DNA of 64,000 bases from Podarcis raffonei. Lineage: Eukaryota; Chordata; Lepidosauria; Squamata; Lacertidae. The stretch is from assembly GCF_027172205.1 (NCBI RefSeq), contig NC_070615.1:42950501-43014500 (forward strand), written 5' to 3'. Positions 29,235 through 41,184 of this stretch are shown piece after piece (positions within the stretch are counted from its first letter, which is position 1; each line of letters starts with the position of its first letter). The notes under the pieces are model-generated. The model was not told where the DNA came from. It did no database searches and saw nothing but the letters and a program-made list of their open reading frames with translations. The position numbers and the translations under genes are program-made.

Positions 29235-29860
29235 CTTGAAAATAGTATAAAAACGTCAACTAGAACAGAATGCTGCAGCCAGAGTGCTGACAGGCACATT
29301 AAACTCACATACAACTGGGGTTTAAAAGAGCTGTGCTGGTTGCCAATTCACTTCTGAGCCCAATTCAAGGTGCTTATGTAAAGCCATAAATGACATGGGA
29401 TCCAAGGATGGCTGACCCAAGACATTTTGGCACCTGAGGTGAACCACAAAATGGTGCCCCCTCCCTCCCAGGGAAGAAGGGGTGAGTGAAGATCTACATC
29501 AGAAACAATGGGATAATAAAGATCTCGGTCAGGATCTGCTGCCCCTGTGGAGCGTGCCACCTGAGGCAGTCACCTCACCTCATGGGTAGGCCAGCCTTGT
29601 ACCCAAGTATCTGAAAGGATGCCTCTTTCCATACTGACCTGCCCTTTAATTAATGTCTGATGCTGATCCCACCACTTGAGGAAAACTTGGGGGACAACAG
29701 TGCATGAACAGGCTTTCCCTACAGAGACCCCGTATCTTTAGAATGATCACTTTGAAGTAAGTTGAGCCCTGACATTGTTGACCTTTTGGCAGCAGCTGAA
29801 GACTTTACCCAAGCTTTTAGGAGACCTGTTTTATCCCCGACTTAATATGCTTTTTAAAAA
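29235..29860 (+). repeat. CR1/L2-type LINE fragments, interrupted (putative)
   Basis: CTAGAACAGAATGCTGCAGC, GAGCTGTGCTGGTTGCCAAT and CAATTCAAGGTGCTTATG match the reverse-transcriptase tail style (LHWLP, FKVL). A different repeat lies at about 29395-29590, and the LINE-like text resumes at 29596. Confidence 0.5.
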
Positions 29861-29867
29861 AATCTGC

Positions 29868-30003
29868 ATTAATATCCCACCTTTTTTCTTCAAGGAGCAC
29901 ATGGTTCCCCATGACAACCCTGTAAGGTAGGTTAGGTTGAGAGGCATTGACTGGCCCAATGTCACCCAGTGAGCTTCATGGCTGAGTTCTAAGCACTACA
30001 CCA
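29868..30003 (-). repeat. CORE-SINE fragment
   Basis: CAACCCTGTAAGGTAGGTTA and GGCCCAATGTCACCCAGTGA, the reversed core as at 28401. Confidence 0.6.
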
Positions 30004-30159
30004 GACTGTTTATTGATGTTGCGTGTATGTGTTTAACTATGGTATTTTATAATATGGTATTTATATTTTATGAAGTTTTATGTGGTGCATGTCCACCCTG
30101 GGTGGGACCAGATGGTAAAGGGTGGATTGTAAATGAGATGGATAAATAAATAAATGTCC

Positions 30160-31140
30160 TCGTTGTTAAATATGTATTTTTGGATCTGCATTCTTTTAAC
30201 CAACAAAGAAAAGATGGCCACTGATTTTTGTTTGCGTGTGGTTTTCCCTCCACCACCACTAGCGAATCTAAAGACAAGCAGTGCTTTACTCAGCATAGCC
30301 ATCTGTGTCAAGCTAATAGGGCCATCAGTTTCACTAGGGCATATTTGGTTCAAGAAATCTTCTGATAGCAAACTGAGAATTGACTAATTAGAACATATCT
30401 TTTTCAGGCCCTGGTAATTGAACATTACAGCTAATGGCTTGTGCCTTTTCATGATCCATTATAAAGATTCCATATGGATACTCTTCTTCACCTTGATGTT
30501 TCACTCACCATGGTTTTCCTCGAGATTTTTGTACCCTGTCAAAACCTTTCTGCTTTCAAAGTGTGTGCCTGCTGGGTGCTATTTTTAGACACTTTAGAAG
30601 TGCTACGATTTGAAAATGTGAATTTCTCTGTATCCACAAGATACCATTCTACAGCCCAAAATCTTTACCATTTTCCCGCCTGAAAACGAGGTACTTGTGG
30701 AGTAGTTGTAGAATATTGGGCCATCTGTAGAGCTGGTTCAGCGGGGTGTCATTTGTCTGTGCTAGTCATCAAACATGGGGCACCTCCACCTTCTTTATGA
30801 CCTTATAGTTTTGCATGACCTGCTGAAATAATTGTACAGATTTCTCCTACAAAAACGTGGAAACATTTGCAGCTAAAAAGATTTGCCCTGCTGCCCTGCA
30901 CCCTCCTGGGAGTGCTGAGATGGATGGACCAATGGTCTGGCCCACCTGCAAGGTAGGTTCCTGTGTTTCTTGACAAAGACTAGTGTTTACAACCTCACTG
31001 GGTATTTAGAAAATTCCCAGTTGCTTTAGAAAATGTACCTGTGCAAATCTCTCCTTGAGCATAATCAGAGGCATTGACAGAGCAGCAGGGTCCCCAAATG
31101 CAGCAGGTCTTGCCTACATTTTGAAGTAAGGCTGCAATCC
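30160..31140. other. intergenic stretch between EIF2AK1 and USP42
   Basis: No gene seen. A short SINE end (GATGGACCAATGGTCTGGCC) lies at about 30911-30940. Confidence 0.5.
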
Positions 31141-31144
31141 TATA

Positions 31145-31275
31145 TACCATGAGTGGGGAACCTTTGACTTTCCACATGTTGCTGAACTACAACTCCCATC
31201 ATCAATGGTTTATGGTCCAAGGTTTTTTTTATGGCTGATGGGAGTTGTACTTCAGCAGTATCTGGAGGTCCAAAG
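31145..31275. repeat. foldback repeat
   Basis: ACAACTCCCATCATCAATGG and GGCTGATGGGAGTTGTACTT are the inverted arms; TGGGGAACCTTTGACTTTCC is the left end. Confidence 0.7.
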
Positions 31276-31438
31276 ATTTTCAACAACTGCTGTTATATTT
31301 CTTCCACATAATAGCAGTTTCAGTGGCCGTGGTGGTGAAGAAATGAGAAAGAGCCTTCTGGGCTACAATCCTAAGCCCACTACCCCAGCAGACTCAGGTT
31401 GCATCCTCATCACCCACCTAAAGCACTCCCATACCACT

Positions 31439-31823
31439 TTTAACAGACATAAAGGTAAAGGGACCCCTGACCATTAGGTCCAGCCGCGGACGACTCTAGG
31501 GTTGCGGCGCTCATCTCGCTCTATAGGCCAAGAAGCCGGCGTTTGTCCACAGACAGCTTCCAGGTCATGTGGCCAGCATGACTAAGCCGCTTCTGGTAAA
31601 CCAGATCAGTGCACGGAAATGCTGTTTACCTTCCCGCAGGAGTGGTACCTATTTATCTACTTGCACTTTGACGTGCTTTTGAACTGCTAGGTTGGCAGGA
31701 GCAGGGACCGAGCAACGGGAGCTCACCCTGCTGCGGGGATTTGAACCGCTGACCTTCTGATCGGCAAGCCCTAGGCTCTGTGGTTTAACCCACAGCACCA
31801 CCTGTGTCCCTTTAACAGACATA
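31439..31823 (-). mobile_element. Sauria-type SINE with 13-bp target duplication
   Basis: Reverse full-length copy at 31452-31810. TTTAACAGACATA repeats exactly at 31439-31451 and 31811-31823. Tail AAAGGTAAAGGGACCCCTGA, head ACAGCACCACCTGTGTCCC. Confidence 0.95.
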
Positions 31824-31829
31824 CCTTCC

Positions 31830-31975
31830 CCCAATGAACCCTGGGAGTTGTAGTTTAAGGGCGCTGGGAATTCCAAACTGAGGGGGATAGGCTAACATCT
31901 CTCAACTACAATTCCCAGGGATTCTTTGGGGGGAAAGCCACGTGTTGCTTTAAATGTGCGGCCATGGTTAGGGCT
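31830..31975. repeat. inverted AACTACAATTCCCAGGG repeat
   Basis: ACCCTGGGAGTTGTAGTTTA and AACTACAATTCCCAGGGATT are inverted arms, then TTTGGGGGGAAAGCCACGTG and TTTAAATGTGCGGCC, a common lizard repeat end. Confidence 0.65.
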
Positions 31976-32029
31976 GCACCGTTAAGGCTGCAAGGCACCC
32001 AGAGGAAGGTAGCCCCAGTGAGATCAGCG

Positions 32030-32990
32030 GGGCTTGCCTCCCAGCAAGGCGTGCGCAAAACCGCCGATCTGCGCGAAAACAAACAACCCAAACCCCCCGT
32101 TAAACAGCAGCCGCAACCGAACTCCGAGTCTGCGTTCCACTCGCGGCTCGCACTTTCGAGACCGCCCCTCGCCGCAGTAGCGGCGGCGGCGCCGCCGCCT
32201 CCTGCCTCTTTGCCGACCCCCCCTAAACCCGCAGTTCCGCCGAGCCCCTGCCCCGCCCTCCATCTCTTTTTTAAAACAGACGCCGGCGAGCGCAGCGCCC
32301 CCTGCCGGCCCCCTGTCGAAGCCGCAGGGGCGGCGCTGGTCCCTGTGTGACCCAGAGCCGCGCCGGCCTTCGCCGGGGCCCCGGATGCAAGAGGCTGGGC
32401 GGAGCGGGGCACGTCATTGTTCCCCGACGCGGGCAAAGCAGGAGCAGGAGGGGAGGGAGGCGGAGCGGCCGGGCTGAGGCGAAAGGGGAGCCGGCAGCGC
32501 CGTCCCAGGTAACTGAAGCGGGGAAGGCTAAGGGGGGACCGCGGGAGCGTGAGGGGGGAAAGCGGGAGAGGGTGGGCGAGGGGCCGGGTGGGCTGCGCTG
32601 GGGAGCCGCGCCGGGTAGGCCGCCTCCCCGGGCCGGGGCTGCTTGGCGCGGCCCGTTCCCGCCCCCCTGCTGCTGCGGGAGCGCCCCCTCGTCGCCTCCT
32701 CAGCCGCCGCCTCCTCCGCCCGTCGCTTTTTCTCCCGGCGCTTCCCTTCCCGCCTCCCCACTAGGCCCATGCGTGTCCTGGCCCCGCCCCGCCCACTGCC
32801 ATTTGCCTCCCCTCTTTCTCTCTCTTTCTCTCACGACCCCCCCGCTCCTCAGCCATCTCTGCCCCGGGGTGACCTCAGAGCCCCCCACCCCCGCCTCGAC
32901 CCCCCCAGCAGCCCCCGTTCCTCTTGCAAACGCCGCCCCCGCGCTCACACAGTGCTAGTGGGGGCTGGGGGTGGAGGCGTTATGGGGCCC
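32030..32990 (+). promoter_or_regulatory. USP42: USP42 CpG-island promoter
   Basis: Nearly 1 kb of CpG-rich sequence with GC boxes (GGGGCGGGGC-like, CCCCGCCC) and no TATA box. It lies 8.7 kb before the USP42 start codon with a good donor at its centre, as expected for the USP42 5' end. Several long open frames here are only GC-richness. Confidence 0.75.
32380..32508 (+). other. USP42: USP42 non-coding exon 1 (probable)
   Basis: A strong donor CCCAG|GTAACT at 32508/32509 in the middle of the CpG island would splice to the acceptor TTTTACAG before the USP42 start codon. The left edge is a guess. Confidence 0.5.
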
Positions 32991-33174
32991 GAGGTTTGGG
33001 GCGTTGGAGATACGCGGGGGATGGGCTCTGTGATACGTGCGTGGGCTTATTTTCTGTGGCTGGGGGAGAATTGGGGGGAGCTTGTGAAATGCTTCCCCCC
33101 CTTCAACCCCGCTTTGCTGCTTATATGATTTGGGGGGGAATGAGAGGGAAGGCAAGGGAAGGCAGTTGGGTGGT

Positions 33175-33500
33175 TTGGAGGGAAAGAGGTGTGTGTATGT
33201 ACTTGTGTTTTATGTCTGTGTACTACTGTTACCCGTATGCGTGCATATTTATCCTGGTGTGCATGCACAAGTATTTCTGGTGTCATATACACACAGGCGT
33301 CCGCATAAAGTTGGTTTTCTTTCAGTGTGTGTATACTGGCAAGTGTGTGTATGCATATATGCACATTTTATATATAGTTGAGGTTTGCAAAGCGTGCGTT
33401 TCACACCACTGGTGTTATGTACATACAGAGAGATGTATGTACATTTGGCTTTTAGAGTATTAGTGTGTGCATGTGTGTGTGTGTGTATTGCATATACATA
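33175..33500. repeat. GT-rich low-complexity tract
   Basis: Repeated TGTGTGTATG/GTGTGTGCATG over about 300 bp, purest at 33463-33487. Its six-frame translations are Cys/Tyr/Val-rich and not genes. Confidence 0.8.
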
Positions 33501-33662
33501 TATAGTCATTTTGGTTGGCAGAGGAGTATGGGTATTTATACATCCAATTCTTTGTGTGTGCGCACTTCTCTCTGTGCGTATGGTTGTCAGAGGGCTTTTG
33601 AATAGTTTGCCCCACTCTTCCATTCTCTGTTTCAGCATGGTTTTTGTGTGTGCATCGTATTT

Positions 33663-33925
33663 GTCTAACTCAGGGGTCAGCAAACTTTTTCAGCAGGGGG
33701 CCAGTCCACTATCCCTCAGACCTTGTGGGGGGCCGGACTATATTGGGGGGGGGATGAACAAATTCCTATGCCCCACAAATAACCCAGAGATGCATTTTAA
33801 ATAAAAGGGCACATTCTACTCATGTAGAAACACACTGATTCCTGGACCATCTGCAGGCTGAATTTAGAAGGCGATTGGGCCGGATCTGGCCCCCAGGCCT
33901 TAGTTTGCCTACCCATGGTCTAACT
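33663..33925. mobile_element. hAT-type non-autonomous element, 8-bp TSD GTCTAACT
   Basis: Element 33671-33917, ends CAGGGGTCAGCAAAC and GTTTGCCTACCCATG. GTCTAACT at 33663-33670 and 33918-33925 is exact. Close relative of 36438-36687. Confidence 0.93.
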
Positions 33926-36009
33926 CCACCTCTAGGAAGGACTTGAGCTTTAGTGTGGAGCAGGGGCCTTGCTTCCTCTGGCCTCCCAGTTTTTTTGGGG
34001 GGAGGCAGTTACAGAATTCCCTCTTTTCTTGGTCCAATATATACTGCTTTTTCTCCCATTTCCTTCCCAGTTTGTGAGTAGCCTACATTGTCTTTCCCCC
34101 CCCACCTTGGCTGTCCACATGGGGTAGAGGGGGGCAGTCCCCACACAACAGACCATGAGCCCCAGATTGTCAGCTTTCATATAGAAAAAAGAATGGCAGC
34201 CCTTCCAGCAGTTTGAGAGCTTCATCAGCTTCTGTGACAGGTCAGCTCCATCAGGCCTCCCTCTCCCCTCAGCTGTCATCTGGGGACATAAGGCACCTCC
34301 TGGCCCAGACTTGTGCCAGCTGGTCATTACAGAAACAACTCTTTAGAAATCGGTGCCTGAGTTTTTATTTTATTTTCCTCTGCCTGCCTGTTCCTTTCTC
34401 CTTGTGCATCATGTGGGTTGTTGTGGGGTTTGTTTGTTTTTAAAAAATGAGAGGTAGGTAGGGACTGTCTTGTTTTGATTGTATGCAAATCACTCTGAAG
34501 GCCTTTTTGGTTGAAGAGCAAGGATACAAATGCTCCAAATAATAAATAAAATATTTGTAGAACCAGAGATATTCTCATTTGTTTTGTGAGAAACTTGCCT
34601 ACTTCCACCTTTCGATTATGTATATATGCTTATTCCTCTCCCTTGGAAAAATTTCTGTGGGTGCCCCTATCTTATTTCCCTCTGATTTGTAAGATTGTCT
34701 TCACTTTGCCATTTCCTTCTGGTGCCCCTGCTCATGCCCCTCCCCCTTGCTGCTGAAGGGGTGGGTGGGTTTGAAAGTCTCCTGTCATTCTCTATATAGT
34801 ATTACTTCCTTTGCTTGGTTGCCATGGACACTACTTCTCAAATGAGTGATTCCTGTACTTTCCCGTCTTCTCATTCTTCCCCCTGTGTCTGGAAATCGGG
34901 CTTTGATGTGGTGGGGATGGGAATTAACAGACACCCAGGTCCTTTTGCATCTTTTAGGTCCATAGTTTACGTGTCCACCTTTTCAGTCCAGTTCATCCTT
35001 TTGCCACATCTGATTAGACATGTTGCAGCAGCTGTTGCTGGGTTTGAACAAGGGCGGCGAATCTTGTTTCCCGCATGGACATTTTCTGTATGCACGCTGG
35101 CTGTGTGACATGTTGACATCAGGGCCGCGTTGCTCTGTATTTGGCATGAATGATATTATAGCAGCAGCACAATAGATTCCTGTGTAGTAGAGCTGGAAGG
35201 GAAAGTATCAATATGCCTCTTCTGTTCCTTGCAAAATCCACCTTCCCCAGGGAGGAATGTATCAAATGCTTCTACCTTCAGTAATATTAATTTCCAGGGA
35301 TAGGGGAGATAGACATTTTACAGATATTCTACCTTCTGTGTGTACTGACTACCACGCCCCCTACTAAAAACCCATTTTATAGCCTCAGTAGCTGGAAACA
35401 TACTACTTTAGGCTCTCCTGGCATAAACGATGCTTTGTAAGTATAAAATTGCAAACACAAATGTATCTTGAAGGCACCTTTAAAACACACAGAGCTGCCT
35501 CTTTGCAAGTAAATTGCTTCTTTCGGAATGGAATATGTTAGAAGAACCAGTTAACTTTGTTGTAAAAGACCATAGTGAAATTAAATTGAAAGATTTAGGC
35601 ACAAGGTCGACAATTGTGGGGGAAAGGAAACAAGAAGCTGGGGAGAATAAATAATTGAGAACAGAAATGGCGGCCAGTGGGGGGGGAGACAGGGCTTGTG
35701 CAGAGAGGTTCTGAATCCAAAAAAAGTAAAACAAAATGGAACTACAGGAGGCAATTGCTGGGACTTTACATTCTTAATGGTCGGTATTCTTAAAATAATT
35801 ACAGCTTTTTAATGAGAGACCTGATGTTTCCAATTAAGGTATTTGATTTTATTGCAAGGTGTGCCCTTGTAAATGTGGTGTACAACATTTCTTCAAACAG
35901 ACCGAAAATTGGGCAGTTACCTGTTGCTAAATGTTACTGAAGTTTATAGCTGAGCTGAGCCATCTATCCATCCACCTGCTATGCTATTCTAAAAATATAA
36001 TTTCCCATT
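33926..36009. other. USP42 intron 1 stretch
   Basis: No gene found. A LINE-type tail (CACTCTGAAGGCCTTTTTGG, AATAAATAAAATA) sits at 34490-34555. The rest looks unique. Confidence 0.5.
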
Positions 36010-36130
36010 ATTATTATTGTTGTTGTTGTTGTTGTTAATTGTGTACCACCCTTCCTCTGTAAATATCAGGGCGGTTTCAACATAAAAATACAAGATAACA
36101 AACATAAAATACACAATAAAAACAAAAACA
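36010..36130 (-). repeat. (TTG)n plus LINE-type 3' tail
   Basis: ATTATTATTG(TTG)n followed by TACCACCCTTCCTCTGT and CAGGGCGGTTTCAACATAAA, a reversed LINE end. Confidence 0.5.
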
Positions 36131-36261
36131 AATAACCCCCTCCCCCAGTCTGTATCCGCCATAAATTATCAGGAAATAAATTCTAAACACTTGATGCATT
36201 GCAATTTATTGAACTTGTTAAAAAGCATAAATGTTGCCCCCTGCAATTTTCTCAGATTGGT

Positions 36262-36412
36262 CAGTTTTGTTACAGGAATGGGGACCCTGTGCCCTCCAGA
36301 AGTGCTGGACTACACGTCCCTTAATCCCTGACCATTACCCATTGACTGAGGCTGATGTGAATTGGCATCCAACAACATCAAAAGGGTTCCAGGTTTCCTA
36401 CCCCTGTAGTAT
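36262..36412. repeat. foldback repeat
   Basis: AGGAATGGGGACCCTGTGCC, TGACCATTACCCATTGACTG, ATCCAACAACATC and GGTTTCCTACCCCTG: both ends of the CAGGGATGGGGAACC family. Confidence 0.6.
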
Positions 36413-36429
36413 TAATTGTTTTGTTCAAT

Positions 36430-36695
36430 GTTTATAGCAGGGGTCAGCAAACTTTTTCAGCAGGGGGCCGGTCTACTGTCCCTCAGACCTTGTGGGGGCC
36501 GGACTATATTTTTTGCAGGGGGGGGGAATGAATTCCTATGCCCCACAAATAACCCGGAGGTGCGTTTTAAATAAAAGCACACATTTTACTCATGTAAAAA
36601 CACACTGATTGCCGGACCATCCGTGGGCCAGATTTAGAAGGTGATTGGGCTGGAAACAGCCCCCGGGTCTAAGTTTGCCTAACCATGGTTTATAG
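36430..36695. mobile_element. hAT-type non-autonomous element, 8-bp TSD GTTTATAG
   Basis: Element 36438-36687; ends CAGGGGTCAGCAAAC and GTTTGCCTAACCATG. GTTTATAG at 36430-36437 and 36688-36695 is exact. Shares most of its length with 33671-33917. Confidence 0.94.
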
Positions 36696-36981
36696 CAACT
36701 GTTGAAGGTCAATTCACATTTTCATGTGGTGCTTTTAATTCAGGCAGTCTTTGACTTGCAGATTGCTTCAGAATACCAGTGATTAGAATCTTGCACTTTC
36801 ACAAACCGCTCAGTCTCCCATCTGAAACACCATTCACACACACTGACAATTTTCTTACACGGATATAACCACAATATGGAACTGGGGCGCAGTTTGGAGA
36901 TCTGGAAGGCAAACTCCTATGCATAGGTCAGGCTGACCAGTGACCCTGGGTTTGTGTGTTTGTTTGTTGTGTACTTTGTGT

Positions 36982-37227
36982 TACAGTGGTACCTCAGGTT
37001 ACATACACTTCAGGTTACATACGCTTCAGGTTACAGACTCCACTAACCCAGAAATAGTACCTCGGGTTAAGAACTTTGCTTCAGGATGAGAACAGAAATT
37101 GTGCTCTGGTGGTGCGGCGGCAGCAGGAGGCCCGATTCGCTAAAGTGGTGCTTCAGGTTAAGAACAGTTTCAGGTTAAGAACGGACCTCCGGAACGAATT
37201 AAGTACTTAACCAGAGGTACCACTGTA
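36982..37227. mobile_element. TA-flanked MITE, family A
   Basis: Ends TACAGTGGTACCTCAGGTTA and TAACCAGAGGTACCACTGTA. The best-preserved copy of the three, with a small tandem of CTTCAGGTTACATACG near the left end. Confidence 0.9.
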
Positions 37228-37242
37228 TATGTCTTTTCTCTG

Positions 37243-37755
37243 CTGCTATTGTTGTTGTTGTTGTTTAGTCGTGTCTGACTCTTCGTGACCCCATGGACCA
37301 GAGCACGCCAGGCACTTCTGTCTTCCACTGCCTCCCGCAGTTTAGTCAAACTCATGCTGGTAGCTTCAAGAACACTATCCAACCATCTCGTCCTCTGTCG
37401 TCCCCTTCTCCTTGTGCCCTCCATCTTTCCCAACATCAGGGTCTTTTCCAGGGAGTCTTCTCTTCTCATGAGGTGGCCAAAGTATTGGAGCCTCAGCTTC
37501 ACGATCTGTCCTTCCAGTGAGCACCCAGGGCTGATTTCCTTAAGAATGGATAGGTTTGATCTTCTTGCAGTCCATGGGGCTCTCAAGAGTCTCCTGCAGC
37601 ACCATAATTCAAAAGCATCAATTCTTCGGCGATCAGCCTTCTTTATGGTCCAGCTCTCACTTCCATACATCACTACTGGGAAAACCATAGCTTATACGGA
37701 CCTTTGTTGGCAAGGTGATGTCTCTGCCTTTTAAGATGCTGTCTAGGTTTGTCAT
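37243..37755 (-). mobile_element. BovB (RTE) LINE, 5'-truncated 3' end
   Basis: Minus strand encodes the C-terminal ORF2 stretch of BovB: MVFPVVMYGSESWTIKKADR, RRIDAFELWCCRRLLRAPWT, QYFGHLMRREDSLEKTLMLG, RQRTRWLDSV, WRALVHGVTKSQTRLN. It ends in (TTG)n-type sequence on the plus strand (ACAACAAC tail). The frame is open over about 140 codons but only the tail of the LINE is present. It directly follows the MITE at 37227. Confidence 0.93.
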
Positions 37756-40166
37756 TGCTATATAGTGCATGCCATTTGTCTTACTTGCTTTGAGTCATCA
37801 GGAGCTAACTGCTATGCAACCATCTTCCTGTTCTTTGTATTGTATTCTACGTTGGGTAGATTGACCTACAGAAGCTGAGAGTCCTGCTATGAAGCAGGTG
37901 ATTAGACTAGTCCCAGGGCATTGTCTGAGGGCACACGATGCAGGACCTTTGCTGAAGTTAAGCAGGTCTGGTCAGTGCCTTGACCGGTGACTACCTGGGT
38001 CAGTGTTGTATGGGCTGAGATTGGGGAGACACAGCATGTGTCATAAGCTGCCTGCCCACTTCTTGGTTGGTTTGCTGCTCCCAAGGAGCAGTGAACTGGG
38101 AGCAGTGCAGTATGGCTTGTTAAGTCAGATCAGAGACCTCTCCCATGAAAGCTGATCTTAGGTCTGTTGTCTTGGGAGCAAGTCTCACTGAATTTAGTAA
38201 GGCCTACTTCCCAGTAAGTATGCCCACGTGAAGTAACTCACCATCCAGTCACGTAGGATTGTGTAAGACTTGCAGGTCCCACCCGATTGAAATCAGTGGA
38301 AGTTACACAACACTAGTCGCTGATTGGGTACCATTTAGGCACACGCCACATTCTGTGGCTTATTAGGAGTCATAAATATTTTCTCTTAATGTGTTGTTGG
38401 CAACAGTAGTGCTTGTGTAAATAGTGAATCACAGCGACTGTGCTGTAGAATTACTTTTCACTCTTTACTTTTGTGACAATTTCCTCTTTGCCTTTTTTCA
38501 TTATTGTTACATTTCCCAAGTGGTGGTGAAACATCCTTGTTTCTTAGAGGAGAAAAGATGATAAACCTCTTTTTTTTTTTCCTGCCCCACCCCGCTGCTT
38601 AATGGAACGTACTCTTTGTCTGGATTCGCATCTGTGTTTGTTGTCGGATAATCTTATCTGAGCAGTTGACAGTTTTGGAGTTGTCTCTTATTACTAGGTT
38701 TGCTCCAGGCACCTCCGGAATGATGCACTTGGACTGTAGTTTACTATCTTCCAAATGAATTTTGGCTGCTGTGTTCATTCTCTTCTATAAACAATTCTCT
38801 CAGATGACTTGCAAGTGAACTCCTGCTCAGCAATTGTGTTATTGACTTATTTGTGCATCGAGGGCTCCTTGACCTTCTGCCCCTTCCTCCCCGCGCCCCT
38901 TCACATTGTACCTTTTCCTAGTTAATAGGGGGAAGAGAATTGCGCTTCCAATGTGCTCTTCTTTCATTGCTATTCCCATTAAGAACGAACAGACACATGC
39001 AGGAAATGAGTAAATACTTAAGCATGTTTAGTGTTGGCGCAGAGATGTGCTTCTCAGTATGTTTCTGCTACATTATTGGGCAATTTTGGTAACCTGAGCC
39101 CTCTAATTCCAAAAGGAAGCCAGATTTAATATGGAGCTCTGAGAATGTGTTGTTTAACAATGAAAGCTGTTAGATTTACTTTATGTAACCTCATATGTGT
39201 GAAACACTTCCAGTAACCTTCAGTTCTCAGTTACTGTCAAGCCAATCTCTGGGCTTTGTGTTGATCTAGACACCCAGAGAGATTAGATTTGCTTTAGATC
39301 TCTCTGGTTTCAAAATACAGTAGGGAGTTAATATAGTACATGCTACAGCTAGCCCTCTCCAGCAGTTCCTTTCACTAACATGGGCTCTTCCTGCCTGCTG
39401 GATCCTCCCTCTCTCTGCTTCCCTCCCAAACTCAAAATGATATGCACTGGTGGGACATTACTGGCTGCATTACTGTAATATTGCCTTTGGTCCAGCCTTG
39501 CATGTGTCATTCTCTTAGCACACGAATAAATTGTGCATGCCAGCAGTTGAATTGCAAGCTAAACTAGCACATGCTGCAATTGGTTTCCTCTGCCTGGAGT
39601 AATGTAGCACTACTACTCTTTATTTTAGCCTTTTACAGCCGAAAGACAGTGTCACAATCAGAGCTGCTATAGCACTATTGCAGCTGTGTGTACACTCCCC
39701 ACTTTTCAGCCTTCAAGACAGAAAATATCGTATGGATGGCAGCAGCTCTAGTGCAGCATTTATGTGTTTATTTAAATGAGGATATGCAATGCTAGGGTAG
39801 CTGTGTGACCATACCCTCTTTTGACGTTAACGCCAGAAGGAATTGGGAGAGCCATAAATTTGGCATCTCCTGCAATGCAGCACCGTCTTTTCAAGTTGGG
39901 AACTGGGATAATGCAGGCTGCAGCACGTTGCCATGGTCAGGCTCAATTGGTAGGCTGATATGAGACATAACTAATTCTGAGACTAATATTAACACAGAGA
40001 GAGCCCTGTGAACGTCAGCATCATCAAGTAGACGGATGGTGCTGTTTGGCCCACCATCCACCATGAGCCAGGGTTGGCCAAGGATGTTGCAACTAAGCTA
40101 GTTCTTCCTCCTCCCTTTACCCCCTATATCTAGAGATTGAAGCAGCCATTTAGGGAACTGGAATAC
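37756..40166. other. USP42 intron 1 stretch
   Basis: No gene found. Repeat pieces of the AGTCTCACTGAATTTAGTAA family at 38180-38330; otherwise unique-looking. Confidence 0.5.
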
Positions 40167-40455
40167 TTTTATTGCCTGGGGGGGGAGCATTAATCCAAAA
40201 GAAACTGCCATGCCACACAATGTCATGTGCAGTGGCAAGTAAGGGGAAATGTGTGTGCGTCTTATGGAGCGAATGCAGGCTGCGCAGCTATCCCAGAAGC
40301 CAGAACAGCAAGAGGGATTGCTGCTTTCACTGCGCAGCGATCCCTCTTGCTGTTCTGGCTTCTGAGATTCAGAATATTTTTTTCCTTGTTTTCCTCCTCC
40401 AAAAACTAGGTGCATCTTGTGGTCTGGTGTGTCTTATAGAGCGAAAAATACGGTA
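40167..40455. mobile_element. GCGAAAAATACGGTA MITE with internal hairpin
   Basis: Shares AAATGTGTGTGCGTCTTATG, GCGAATGCAGGCT and the right end GCGAAAAATACGGTA with 61545-62143. Inside, 40295-40318 and 40340-40363 are perfect 24-bp inverted repeats with a 21-nt loop. The left end is worn. Confidence 0.7.
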
Positions 40456-41184
40456 CTTAGTTGTATGCAACTTGTTTATAAAAAATAACATCAGTTATTT
40501 AACATGTTATGAAAACAGGCATGGCAAAAAGAGGGGCTTGTGGTTCTTAAATGCTTGATTAGGGTCAATCCAGTCTGGCAAGGTGGGATTTTTTTTCTTT
40601 TCCAATGTGCTGCTGATAGTCACACATGCCTTAGGCCATACTGAATCTTGCAATCTGTCACCTACATGGAAGCCTTAGTGTTCTCTGAAAACAATGCACA
40701 GATGCTGAAGCACCTTGTCACTTTATGCAGGACACCTACTGAGTTGCAAGCAGCTTCCTTGAAAAACCAAGTGAGCCATCATTTCTGACCTTGCAGCAGT
40801 GTTAGAAACTCAAATATATAAGCTAGGTGCCAAATGGCACCTTTAAACCTAGGTTGTGGTCATCACAATGGATTTGTCTATTTGCCAGAGAGGTTGGGGG
40901 AGCTGGAGAAGAACCTCTTGGGGCAGCCTGACTGGCCCAGTGTGGCCACTCCGAGACACCGAGCGACTGTCTCAAGAGAGATTATGTGGGTGGGTGCTAC
41001 TTGGGAACATTGTGCTATGGCCAAAGAACCAGTACATTTCTTTTGTTAGAGGGGTTCATGTTTCTTTGATTGAGTTTCCGTCATGTATAAAAAGAACTGT
41101 GTGTTGTCTACTTAGAAAGTGAATCAAGATTTCTACTCTTTTTGCCGTGCATCCACGATATGTTTCTCTCTCTCGGTTTTACAG

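Noticed and set aside
16099-31810. tRNA-like A and B boxes as tRNA genes
   Set aside because: They are heads of SINEs with target duplications and LINE-type tails; no complete cloverleaf was found.
32347-33128. Long open frames (up to 203 codons) in the CpG-rich region
   Set aside because: Frames on both strands are open at once because GC-rich DNA has few stops. The translations are Pro/Arg/Gly-rich without domains, and the region fits the USP42 promoter and first exon.
33047-33683. His/Thr-rich and Cys/Val/Tyr-rich open frames
   Set aside because: Produced by the GT-rich low-complexity tract; both strands are open.
37285-37734. 149-codon open frame on the plus strand
   Set aside because: Antisense shadow of the BovB coding tail on the minus strand.
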